From RXOA01 sp964554715 (GTDB taxonomy: Bacteria > Bipolaricaulota > Bipolaricaulia > UBA7950 > UBA9294): 21,702 nucleotides of DNA. Position 1 is the first letter of the stretch, and each line of letters begins with the position of its first letter. A model generated the notes under the pieces. The model had not been told where the DNA came from, did no database searches, and was given only the letters and a program-made list of their open reading frames with translations. The stretch covers positions 1-21,702 of the forward strand of contig CAZKPU010000033.1 in assembly GCA_964554715.1 (NCBI GenBank), written 5' to 3'. Below, in pieces: positions 14,422 to 21,373 of this stretch. Made by a program: the position numbers and the translations under genes.

Positions 14422-15450
14422 TCAGAGATCCAGTGATCTTCTCACAAGGTCGGTTCCCGGTCGAAGCTCCTTCTCGTACGTGTAGAGCTGGCGGATCGGA
14501 TGCATCCCGGCCCGTGTGTACAAGCGCAGTGCGCCGGTGAGGTTCTCCGCATCCATGTCCAGTTCTACGGCAACCTTGCCCCGGTGGCGAAGCTCCGCAA
14601 ACGCGTAGTGCAAGAGGGCCAAGCCGAGTCCTTGTCTGCGATAGGAGTCTCGTACACCGAAGCTGGCGACATAGCCTCTGGTGGGATCGCCGCTGATCTG
14701 TGGGTCGCACAGGCAGAACCCGGCGAATTCATCCGAGTCTGCATGGACGGCGACAAACCACAACGAAGGATCGAAGTCCTTGCCCAGACTGCGGATCCAT
14801 TCTTGCCGTCGTGTCAGATCCTCTTCGAACGGCTGTTCGAAATACCCCCAGTGATCGCGGAACGCCTCCCTGCACGCCGCGATGAGGCTCTCAAAGTCTT
14901 GCTCCTGGTCGAACGGATGCAGTTCGATCCCCTCGGGCCACACCGGTTGCGGGATTGCGACCGTATCCGCGAAATCGATCCGCATCCTGTTGGAGACTCG
15001 GACCTGTTCGTAACCGTTGCGCAGCCATGCCTGTTGGCGGTGCTCATCCTTGAGGAGGGCCATTGCCACGGCAGTGACACGTGCTTCCTCGGGAGCAAGG
15101 GGAATGTACTGTCGGCAGCGGGCCTCTCCCCAGCGGATCAACTCATCCCAGAGTGCAGCGTCTGCCATGGCGATCGGGTGGAGGATGACTCCGCACTCAA
15201 TCTGTATGTGGGGTGACCCCGGGTTCTCCACCTCGGCCCAGCCGATCATCCGGCCCTGTTCATTCCAGCAGCTCCAGGTATCGGTCTCCAGGTTGAGCTG
15301 GGACCCCTTCCACCAGCCAAGCATCTTCTCCGCTTCGACCTGATCTTCGCCGTAGAAGAAGCGGCTACGGGCGTTGAACAGTTCGGCGGCAGCGTGAATA
15401 TCCTCAAGAGTTGCCGGCCGGAACGTCCAGCCTTTGTCTGGTGTGTTCAT
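14422..15450 (-). CDS. Tandem-GNAT acetyltransferase, paralogue 1
   Basis: A 342-residue protein with two GNAT folds, an arrangement also seen in mycothiol synthase-like proteins. The N-terminal fold (about 8-155: FRPATLEDIHAAAELFNAR to RMRIDF) lacks a clear acetyl-CoA motif and is probably structural. The C-terminal fold (about 170-335) has EAFRDHWGYFEQPFEE, then YVASFGVRDSYRRQGLGLALL with the RRQGLG pyrophosphate loop, and DMDAENLTGALRLYTRAGM as motif B. The start at ATG 15450 has a good SD (GAGAGGAGAG). It is a close paralogue of the 343-residue gene upstream, aligning along its whole length, so the pair arose by tandem duplication. The acetyl acceptor is unknown. A structured leader lies immediately upstream. 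Confidence 0.9.
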   Translation of the reverse strand: MNTPDKGWTFRPATLEDIHAAAELFNARSRFFYGEDQVEAEKMLGWWKGSQLNLETDTWSCWNEQGRMIGWAEVENPGSPHIQIECGVILHPIAMADAALWDELIRWGEARCRQYIPLAPEEARVTAVAMALLKDEHRQQAWLRNGYEQVRVSNRMRIDFADTVAIPQPVWPEGIELHPFDQEQDFESLIAACREAFRDHWGYFEQPFEEDLTRRQEWIRSLGKDFDPSLWFVAVHADSDEFAGFCLCDPQISGDPTRGYVASFGVRDSYRRQGLGLALLHYAFAELRHRGKVAVELDMDAENLTGALRLYTRAGMHPIRQLYTYEKELRPGTDLVRRSLDL

Positions 15451-15462
15451 TTCTCTCCTCTC

Positions 15463-15601
15463 GAACCTGATCCGAGTGAGGTTCCCGTGTTACGGGGGGA
15501 TTCCCGCCGTCGGCCTGACGCGAACCTCGGATCCGGGTCTCCGGACGATCAAACCAAGATCGTCTGTCCGGCACAAGGATTTGGTCGGACGCGAGTCCTT
15601 G
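15463..15601 (-). ncRNA. Three consecutive hairpins in the leader of GNAT paralogue 1
   Basis: GATCC/GAGGTTC (15469-15473, 15478-15484) pairs with GAACCTC/GGATC (15522-15533), with a four-base bulge and a small inner CCGT/ACGG hairpin. GACGATC (15544-15550) pairs with GATCGTC (15558-15564) over a seven-base loop. CAAGGA (15574-15579) pairs with TCCTTG (15596-15601). The set ends just upstream of the SD of the next gene, so a cis-regulatory RNA or attenuator is plausible. I recognise no known riboswitch core. The rest of the 306-bp spacer, up to 15756, holds one SD-preceded Arg-rich frame that I do not believe is a gene. Confidence 0.35.
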
Positions 15602-15756
15602 CCCGATCCATCGAGCACTCTTCAAGCGCAACCCGCGAATGTGCTGCACGGATTCGTGCCCTCTCCGCGGCCTGGACATCCACCCCTCCTTGATGGGTTT
15701 CTCCCTCCGGCGGGCGCCACAGCAAGCGCATGTTGAGGCTCTTTCCAGCACGAAGC

Positions 15757-16788
15757 TCACAACGTCCGTGTGATGAGATCAGTTCCCCCGCGAATCTCCT
15801 TCTCATACGCGTATTCCTGGCTGAACGGATGCATCCCGGCGCGTTCGTACAGACGTGAGGCGCCGGTCAGATTCTCGGAGTCCATATCCAGCTCCACTGC
15901 CGAGCAGCCGCGCTGACGTAGCGCGGCAAACGCGTGATGAAGCAGCGCTCTACCCAGTCCCCGCTTTCGCCAGGGAGCGCGGACAGCCAGGCCGTCTACG
16001 TAACCACGGGACCGGTCTCCGGCAACGTGGGGATCGCAAATCGCATAGCCGGCGACTTCTCCACTCGCGTCATCGATGGCTACAAACCACAGTGCGGGAT
16101 CGAAGTCATCTCCTTCGCACTCGATCCATTGCTTCCACTGACGGAGCTCCTCTTCGAACGGCCGCTCTACGTGGCCCCAATGGTCGCGGAACGCCTCCAT
16201 ATCCGCGGCAACGACCTCCCCGAGATCGCGCTCGAGCACAAACGGGCGTAGCGAGATTCCTTGCGGCCACTCCGCCGGGTGTGCGGTATACGAAGGATCG
16301 AAATCGATCTTCATCCGCTGCATGACGCGAACCCGCTTGAACCCATGGCGCTCGTAGGCCTCCCACCGGTTCGTGTCCTGGATGAGCGAGTGCGCGCCGA
16401 GAACGACGCGAGCTTCCTCTGGGGCCCGTGAAATGTATGTACGCGCCTGCTGCTCGGCCCACACCAGCATCGCATCCCACAGGGAAGCGTCGCCGGAGGC
16501 TTCAGGCAAGGTGACGACTCCCGCCCATGCCTTGATGTACGGGGCGCCCGGATCCATGACATCGGCCCAAGCGATCAGATCTCCGGCCTGATTGAAATAG
16601 GCACGCGCATCTCGTTCCAGCTTAACGTCGGGCTGTTCCCACCCCGCCTTGATCTTGTGTTCTTCCGCTTGATTCTGGCCGAAGAACGCTTGCGCTCTCG
16701 CGTTAAAAAGGTCTGTAACAGCCTTCGCATCCTCGATGTTGCCTGGACGCACCGTCCAGGATTCGCGCTTGCTCGGATGTTCTTTCAT
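15757..16788 (-). CDS. Tandem-GNAT acetyltransferase, paralogue 2
   Basis: This 343-residue two-domain GNAT protein is a full-length paralogue of the next gene downstream, sharing the opening WTVRPGNIEDAKAVTDLFNAR pattern, APEEAR, EAFRDHWG, RPFEEEL, DFDPALWFVA and the C-terminal ELDMDSENLTGASRLYERAGM. The acetyl-CoA loop of the C-terminal fold is APWRKRGLGRALLHHAF. The N-terminal fold again lacks a clear acetyl-CoA loop. ATG 16788 is preceded by AGAGGAG, with a TATAGA hexamer just upstream that might be a -10. Both copies keep all C-terminal motifs, so both are probably active, perhaps on different acceptors. The substrate cannot be inferred. Confidence 0.9.
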   Translation of the reverse strand: MKEHPSKRESWTVRPGNIEDAKAVTDLFNARAQAFFGQNQAEEHKIKAGWEQPDVKLERDARAYFNQAGDLIAWADVMDPGAPYIKAWAGVVTLPEASGDASLWDAMLVWAEQQARTYISRAPEEARVVLGAHSLIQDTNRWEAYERHGFKRVRVMQRMKIDFDPSYTAHPAEWPQGISLRPFVLERDLGEVVAADMEAFRDHWGHVERPFEEELRQWKQWIECEGDDFDPALWFVAIDDASGEVAGYAICDPHVAGDRSRGYVDGLAVRAPWRKRGLGRALLHHAFAALRQRGCSAVELDMDSENLTGASRLYERAGMHPFSQEYAYEKEIRGGTDLITRTL

Positions 16789-16808
16789 GAGGGTTTCTCC
16801 TCTCTATA

Positions 16809-17090
16809 GTGCCGCATGCAACAGAGTTTTGTGTGGATCTGCAGGCCATGAGCGTTGAAGGATGGATCTTACCGTTCAACGAAATCCTTGTCGTACCGCG
16901 AGTTCCCGTTGCCGTCCGGATGGACGAGGAATCACGGCTGCGATGGACCGGTGGCTGGCCTTGGATTCAGATGGAGGTTGTTCCTAGAGGGAAGGGAGCA
17001 ATCGTCCTGCGGCACTTGCGACATCTGCGTTTCGCGAAGAGGAAGCGGCGGATATCAAGCCGAAGGTGCTGGGATGTTCTTCCGTGTCGT
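16809..17090 (+). pseudogene. Decayed fragment resembling DUF6745
   Basis: The plus strand encodes VEGWILPFNEILVV followed by PVAVRMDEESRL in one frame. Sense then seems to continue in a shifted frame as CDGPVAGLGFRWRLFLEGRE. Joined, this resembles the DUF6745 pattern of a GW-PF region, a 'P-A-R-DE-RL-H-C-GPA' stretch and a 'F-DGW-L-F-W-G' stretch. There is no SD or clean start, and the downstream sequence up to the N gap looks random. I read it as a frameshifted remnant; a sequencing error is the alternative. The match is from memory of the family and is tentative. Confidence 0.3.
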
Positions 17091-17099
17091 GTGAATTTC

Positions 17100-17156
17100 C
17101 TAGGCGAACCGAACCTCAAGGAGCCACGAACCTGTCTCAGTGATCATGTTGATCAT
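17100..17156 (-). CDS. Possible 18-residue micro-ORF with strong SD
   Basis: ATG 17156 lies seven bases after a near-perfect SD (AAAGGAGG, 17164-17171) and opens the peptide MINMITETGSWLLEVRFA before a TAG. It sits at the end of a leader with two perfect hairpins and a consensus promoter, so transcription and translation initiation are well supported while the product is tiny. It could be a leader peptide for the GNAT gene 300 bp downstream, a signalling or toxin-like peptide, or the start of a frameshifted gene, since other frames stay open beyond it. No family is recognised. Confidence 0.35.
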   Translation of the reverse strand: MINMITETGSWLLEVRFA

Positions 17157-17176
17157 TGTCTTGCCTCCTTTGGGTG

Positions 17177-17222
17177 GGATCGTAAAGACACGATCCGGAA
17201 TCCGCCTGCGGAGCGTCCGCAG
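17177..17222 (-). promoter_or_regulatory. Two perfect hairpins in the micro-ORF leader
   Basis: CTGCGGA (17206-17212) pairs with TCCGCAG (17216-17222) over a three-base loop. GGATCGT (17177-17183) pairs with ACGATCC (17190-17196) over a six-base loop. Both lie between the TATAAT box and the SD on the minus strand. They are likely RNA structures of the leader, possibly controlling translation or stability. Confidence 0.45.
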
Positions 17223-17244
17223 CTTGTGAACAATGTGATGTGGC

Positions 17245-17376
17245 ATTATACGAANNNNNNNNNNNNNNNNNNNNNNNNNNNNNNNNNNNNNNNNNNNNNN
17301 NNNNNNNNNNNNNNNNNNNNNNNNNNNNNNNNNNNNNNNNNNNNNNNNNNNNNNCGAACCGAGTTGATGCTGTCAA
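17245..17376 (-). promoter_or_regulatory. Consensus sigma70 promoter split by the N gap
   Basis: A perfect minus-strand -10 (TATAAT, 17245-17250) stands left of the 100-N gap. A perfect -35 (TTGACA, 17371-17376) stands right of it. Both gap edges carry CGAA. If the edges overlap by those four bases, the spacer is 16 bp and the promoter is a full consensus. A second TTGACA (17397-17402) sits in the next repeat unit. The -10 is clear; the pairing depends on the gap being artificial. Confidence 0.5.
17255..17354. other. Assembly gap of 100 Ns
   Basis: Exactly 100 Ns suggest a default unknown-length gap. The flanking sequence reads CGAA on both sides (17251-17254 and 17355-17358), so the contigs may overlap rather than have missing sequence. 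Confidence 0.95.
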
Positions 17377-17411
17377 GCATCGATGCGAGTTGATGCTGTC
17401 AACCATCGGTG
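17360..17411. repeat. Two tandem copies of a 26-bp palindromic unit
   Basis: Units 17360-17385 and 17386-17411 differ at two positions. The first contains GATGCT-GTCA-AGCATC, a perfect 6-bp hairpin; the second has one mismatch in that stem. Each unit carries TTGACA on the minus strand, so the duplication also duplicates a -35 element. The remainder up to the nitroreductase start at 17496 shows nothing else recognisable. Confidence 0.8.
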
Positions 17412-17495
17412 TGTAGAAGGGCTTGTGCAGTTGCCTTCCCGGTGGCTTCTGAATAGCCTCGCACTGGGTGAATGGGCGGAGGGGGATCGATATCG

Positions 17496-18305
17496 ATGAG
17501 CATTGACGGGGAGAAGCTGACACAGGCGATTCACGTGCGGCAGTCACGGCGCAAGTTTCTCGATCGTCCGCTCGATCGCAAAGATCGAGATGCATTGGAG
17601 GCGTTTGCCGTCGATATCGAGCGAGAAGTTCCCTTCCAACACGAAGCACGCACCCTCATTCGAGCCGTGCCCGAAGGACTGAGACCGGTCAGCTTTGTCG
17701 GCGCTTCATCGTTTGCCGCATTCACGGCACCGCAGACGCTTCTCGGCGAGGCGCATGTCGGGTTCCTCGGCGAACTGCTGGTCTTGAAGGCGACCGATCT
17801 CGGTCTTGGCTCTTGCTGGGTGGCCCAGTTCCGGCGATTGGATACCTATCAAGCCGTCTTCGGATCCTCGGAAGAGGATGCTCCCCGGATGATCCATGCG
17901 GTGACCCCCTTGGGATACGTTACCGAGAAAGCCTCCGGCGTCTCCGATCGTATCACCACGACCATTTTCAGCGGCAGAAAGAAATCCGTGGAGAAGAATC
18001 TCTCCCAGGATTCGCTTGTGGAGTTCCCGGCGGACGTTCGAGCGGCGCTTGACCTTGCCGGCAAGGCGCCTTCGGCGCTCAACGCTCAACCGTGGACGTT
18101 TCGGGTGACCGATGAATGGGATCGGTTTACGATCGAGATCGCGAAACCGATCGGATACGAGCATCGGGTATGGAAGCACCCCGAGATTGACGTGGGGATC
18201 TGTGCTGCTCACGTGTGGCTCGGGTTGGCGAGCCGGAGGGTCGAACATGAACTGGAGATCCTCGAATCCTCCGGCCGAGTGGTCTGGACCTTCAAGTTGT
18301 CGTAG
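17496..18305 (+). CDS. TM1586-type nitroreductase family protein
   Basis: This 269-residue protein starts at ATG 17496 with GGAGGGGG upstream. It resembles the putative nitroreductase TM1586 group, in which two nitroreductase-like halves sit in one chain. The N-terminal half has the FMN-contacting Arg pattern AIHVRQSRRKFLDRPLD (about 10-26). A middle segment has LGELLVLKATDLGLGSCWVAQF, typical of the family. The second half carries AALDLAGKAPSALNAQPWTFRV, where the SALNAQPW motif binds FMN, and ends with DVGICAAHVWLGLAS. It should bind FMN and reduce nitro groups, quinones or similar acceptors with NAD(P)H; the real substrate is unknown. It is cytoplasmic. It converges with the avidin-family gene 18 bp away. 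Confidence 0.88.
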   Translation: MSIDGEKLTQAIHVRQSRRKFLDRPLDRKDRDALEAFAVDIEREVPFQHEARTLIRAVPEGLRPVSFVGASSFAAFTAPQTLLGEAHVGFLGELLVLKATDLGLGSCWVAQFRRLDTYQAVFGSSEEDAPRMIHAVTPLGYVTEKASGVSDRITTTIFSGRKKSVEKNLSQDSLVEFPADVRAALDLAGKAPSALNAQPWTFRVTDEWDRFTIEIAKPIGYEHRVWKHPEIDVGICAAHVWLGLASRRVEHELEILESSGRVVWTFKLS

Positions 18306-18323
18306 ATCCCTGCTGCTTTATGT

Positions 18324-18767
18324 CTATCTGCTGGGTTCGGCGTTAGGCGTTTCGGATGGAATCCGCCGGAAGACCATCGTGTTCACCACGGTGTCTTCCC
18401 ATCGATCCTCTGGCGGTGTGTTCTTCGTAAGCAGGAAGGTCGTTGTGAGGACATCCTGACCGTCGATGCAGTGAAGCTGCCCGGTCAGGCTGGTCATCCA
18501 GTGCGCGCTTTGGAGGTCTTCACCGCCGGAAACGATGTTGCCGGTATCCGCGCCGGAGTCCAAATCCCGCCACGCCACGATCAGGCCGAAGGTCAGGCCG
18601 TTGTCGCTTGGACGATCGTCGACGATGCCCGCCACGCGATAGCGGCCGACATCTCCCTCGGTCGAACGATACACACCTCGAACGAGTCCACATTCCACCG
18701 AGAGTTCCATCTGAGAGCCGTAGTCGTTGGCCCACAAGCCAGCAAGCGTCTGCTTTTCTTCCATCAT
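18324..18767 (-). CDS. Avidin/streptavidin-family protein
   Basis: A 146-147 residue single-domain protein with the avidin pattern throughout. Start is ATG 18767 or, better spaced from GGAG, ATG 18764 (numbering used here). LAGLWANDYGS supplies Trp11, Asn13 and Ser17, matching streptavidin Trp21, Asn23 and Ser27. GVYRSTEGD supplies Tyr32 and Ser34 (Tyr43, Ser45). VAW gives Trp65 (Trp79). TSLTGQ has Thr91 (Thr90) but Leu93 for Trp92. TTFLL has Phe110 for Trp108. DRWEDT has Trp122 (Trp120). Met130 stands where streptavidin has Asp128. Biotin or biotin-like binding is therefore plausible, with altered affinity or ligand. No signal peptide is present, unlike secreted streptavidin, so it may be cytoplasmic. 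Two inverted repeats lie in its leader. Confidence 0.82.
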   Translation of the reverse strand: MMEEKQTLAGLWANDYGSQMELSVECGLVRGVYRSTEGDVGRYRVAGIVDDRPSDNGLTFGLIVAWRDLDSGADTGNIVSGGEDLQSAHWMTSLTGQLHCIDGQDVLTTTFLLTKNTPPEDRWEDTVVNTMVFRRIPSETPNAEPSR

Positions 18768-18800
18768 CACACTCCGAGTGAGAGGCTGTTGGGATACTAC

Positions 18801-18850
18801 CCCAATCCTGCTTGGGTTGGCACAGACGAGTTCGTGCGATTGCGTCTGTG
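18801..18850 (-). promoter_or_regulatory. Inverted repeats upstream of the avidin gene
   Basis: CACAGACG (18821-18828) and CGTCTGTG (18843-18850) form a perfect 8-bp inverted repeat with a 14-bp spacer. CCCAA (18801-18805) and TTGGG (18812-18816) form a smaller one. They lie 35-85 bp before the avidin start, with a TAGTAT -10-like hexamer nearer the gene. An operator is the simplest reading; a leader hairpin is the alternative. Confidence 0.4.
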
Positions 18851-18945
18851 GCGGCATGCTTGAGCCGGTTTGTCCGCTGTGACCGTTGTTTGTCTGGGTG
18901 CACGACTCGGAACCCGAGACGACGATGTGACGGAGGTCGCCTATC

Positions 18946-19419
18946 ATGGAAACCATGACAAACTCAGACCGCTCAATCAACGATGTCCGGCAGTGGATGG
19001 TGGAACGACTTGGAGTCGGTGTTCCGTTTCTTTGCAGCCTAGCAACCGTTTCCTCGGAGGGTGCGCCCCGGGTGCGGTTTGTGCGGGCGAAGCTCGATCT
19101 TGACCTTTCCCTGTGGATCCCGACTTTCGAAGGGACGTTGAAGATCACGCAGATCGAAGCGGATCCGAGGGTCCACGTGACCTGTGGCGATACGAGCGCT
19201 GACGTTCCCGGAAGCTACTTCCAGATCGATGGAATCGCGGAGATCAGCAGGAAAGCGGAGGATCGAGAAGCCTGCTGGACCGACCGGCTCTACAAGTGGT
19301 TCACCGGATCGAACGATCCGCGATACGCTGTTGTGAAGGTCCAACCGACGGCGATCAGCGTGTTGCCGATCGGACGTCAGGACACGGCCCAGAGATGGAT
19401 CTGCGAAGAAGGCGCCTAA
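18946..19419 (+). CDS. Pyridoxamine 5'-phosphate oxidase-fold protein (general stress type)
   Basis: This 157-residue protein starts at ATG 18946, nine bases after GGAGG; an in-frame ATG three codons later is possible. The split-barrel flavin-binding fold is visible as FLCSLATVSSEGAPRVRFV (28-46), LSLWIPTFEGTLKITQIEADPRVHVT (the phosphate-contacting helix and strand) and YFQIDGIAEISRKAEDREACW, followed by DPRYAVVKVQPTAISVL. This matches the general stress protein 26-like branch of the PNPOx superfamily, which binds FMN, F420 or heme rather than necessarily oxidising pyridoxamine phosphate. Its function is unknown. It is divergent from the avidin gene and converges with the DUF885 gene. Confidence 0.88.
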   Translation: METMTNSDRSINDVRQWMVERLGVGVPFLCSLATVSSEGAPRVRFVRAKLDLDLSLWIPTFEGTLKITQIEADPRVHVTCGDTSADVPGSYFQIDGIAEISRKAEDREACWTDRLYKWFTGSNDPRYAVVKVQPTAISVLPIGRQDTAQRWICEEGA

Positions 19420-19500
19420 GCCTGGACGAAGAGCAGCGCGAAGCGTCCGCATGCCGGATCGGTGTGTGTGGACACTCCGCGCAATGGTGTGACGATGGGT

Positions 19501-21348
19501 TCAGGCGCTGTTTGCTGCGATGTACGCGTCGACCTGTTTCTCAAGGATGGAAAGCGGCAGTTCTCCGTGCCCGAGCACCACATCGTGGAACTCCGCGAGG
19601 TCGAACGCTTCTCCAAGAGCAAGCTGTGCCCGGCTTCGGAGTTCCAACATCTTCAGCATCCCCACTTTGTAGGCGGTTGCCTGACCGGGAAGAACGATGT
19701 ACCGCTCGACTTCTTCACGGACGAACTCCTCGGACATCCCGGTTGTCTCCAGCATGTACGTGACGGCTTGCTCATACCCCCAACGCATTGCGTGGATCCC
19801 GGTGTCGACGACCAGACGTGCCGCACGGAGCATCTCGTCCTGTAGACGGCCCATGTTTCCGTAGGGATCGCCTTCGTAGGCGCCCATTTCCCAAGCGAGC
19901 CGTTCCGCGTACAGAGCCCACCCTTCCGCGTAGCCGGTGAAGCCGGCCGCTGCGAGGTAATCGGGGATGTCAGACTCATGCGCAAACGCACTCTGAAGGA
20001 AGTGTCCGGGGATCCCTTCGTGGTAGGTGACCGTAGGGAGGGAGTAGTTGGGCTGTTCGGACATCGTCGGAGCGAAGAACATCCCCGGACGAGATCCGTC
20101 GAGCGCTCCCGGGGAGAAGAACGCCGTGGTGTATCCGTCGACAACGATCAACTCCTCACCGGGCCAGTGGCTGAACACGGGTTGGACCAGGCCGGTGATC
20201 GAATCCAGAAGCTCCGTGCAACGATCGATGGTGGCTTGCCCGATCGATGTCCCCGCATCCTCCGTCAGATGACCGTAGAGTTCGACGATCGAGAGATCCC
20301 GGCTGTAGCCCAGGGCTTCCGCTTCATCCAGCATCTCACTGCGGATGCGGTCGACTTCGATCAGTCCCAGATTGTGGATCTCGTCCGCGGAGAGATCTGT
20401 GGTCGTGTAGGAGCGCAAGAGGTACTCGTAATACGCACGGCCGTTGTCGTGCTTCCAGACCCCCACGGTATCGTCCATGCGCTCGGCGAGACCGTAGACA
20501 AACTGTGACAGGTTGGCAAACGCGGGCAGAACCTCGACTTCGAGTACGTATTCCGCTTCTTCCAGAAGCCCCTGCTTGAGTTCCGAAGCGATCGATTCCG
20601 ACGCGGCAACTTGCTCTTCGAACACGATGTAGAGATTCAGTTCCGTAGCGGGTGTCCAGGCGATCCACTCCAGCCACCCGGCATCGGATTCGAGGATGAA
20701 CCCCGGAGCAACAGCGTTGACCGCTTCGCTACGAGAAAGGGACACGATCAGTTCATCGAAACGATCCGGGATCTGCCGAAGGCGTGAGATATAGTCCTGT
20801 GCGTTCTCCACCGTCACAACGGCGTGGAAGCTGGTCAGGAACCATTCGATGTCCTGCGGGTAGCTTGCGTACATGTTGCCGACCAGGTACCAGTGCTCGG
20901 AGAACGGGGCGAAGTCAAGGTAGTCTTGCAGATACCAGCGGTAGATTTCGGCCGTGAGGCGTTCTTCCTCATCCAGAAGGTCCGCTGGATAGGTATCGAT
21001 GGCATCGATCATCGCCTGGATGTGGCGAAGGATCTGCTGGTCGTATTCGTCCGTGAGAGGGTCGAGTGCATCGTCCCGCATGCCGAGTTCTTCCGTCAAC
21101 CCGAGGAACGTGGCCGTCTCTGTGGACATCATGACCCACTCCGCGCTTGCCTGCTCAAGGTACGAACCGAGGTCGAGAGGTGGGTCCGCGGGTGCAATAA
21201 CGGTGGATTCCGCATCGACAACGATGCTGGTTGCTTCCTCGATCCCATCCGAGGCGACCGGAGTCACATCATCGGATGGGCCCAGCCAAAACAACGCTAC
21301 GCCGAGCGCCAACGCCAGCGCAGCCAACGCCACCAGCCACTTGGACAT
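19501..21348 (-). CDS. DUF885-family zinc metallopeptidase, exported
   Basis: This 615-residue protein starts at ATG 21348, chosen because AGGAGG lies upstream and a signal sequence or anchor (residues 3-23) follows at once. An acidic linker (25-60) leads into a long alpha-helical DUF885 domain. The metal site is YHEGIPGHFLQ with His443, Glu444 and His449, and a second helix FTGYAEGWALYAERLAWE with Glu475 as probable third ligand and the conserved EGWALYAE signature. DUF885 members are related to carboxypeptidase- or oligopeptidase-like gluzincins with deep substrate channels, so cleavage of peptides in the cell envelope is expected. Length is normal for the family. The unusual palindrome array begins 26 bp upstream, within its presumed promoter and leader region. 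Confidence 0.92.
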   Translation of the reverse strand: MSKWLVALAALALALGVALFWLGPSDDVTPVASDGIEEATSIVVDAESTVIAPADPPLDLGSYLEQASAEWVMMSTETATFLGLTEELGMRDDALDPLTDEYDQQILRHIQAMIDAIDTYPADLLDEEERLTAEIYRWYLQDYLDFAPFSEHWYLVGNMYASYPQDIEWFLTSFHAVVTVENAQDYISRLRQIPDRFDELIVSLSRSEAVNAVAPGFILESDAGWLEWIAWTPATELNLYIVFEEQVAASESIASELKQGLLEEAEYVLEVEVLPAFANLSQFVYGLAERMDDTVGVWKHDNGRAYYEYLLRSYTTTDLSADEIHNLGLIEVDRIRSEMLDEAEALGYSRDLSIVELYGHLTEDAGTSIGQATIDRCTELLDSITGLVQPVFSHWPGEELIVVDGYTTAFFSPGALDGSRPGMFFAPTMSEQPNYSLPTVTYHEGIPGHFLQSAFAHESDIPDYLAAAGFTGYAEGWALYAERLAWEMGAYEGDPYGNMGRLQDEMLRAARLVVDTGIHAMRWGYEQAVTYMLETTGMSEEFVREEVERYIVLPGQATAYKVGMLKMLELRSRAQLALGEAFDLAEFHDVVLGHGELPLSILEKQVDAYIAANSA

Positions 21349-21373
21349 ACGCACACCTCCTGAAACGATCATT

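Noticed and set aside
15404..15678. Arg-rich frame preceded by AAGGAGG in the GNAT spacer
   Set aside because: It overlaps the start of the downstream GNAT gene and the hairpin region, has no homology-like features and resembles random GC-rich translation.
16790..16850. Full promoter for tandem-GNAT paralogue 2 using TATAGA
   Set aside because: No acceptable -35 lies 15-19 bp upstream, so only the hexamer is mentioned in the gene entry.
17360..17411. Possible CRISPR fragment beside an assembly gap
   Set aside because: The two 26-bp units are directly abutting with no spacer, and no cas gene is near.
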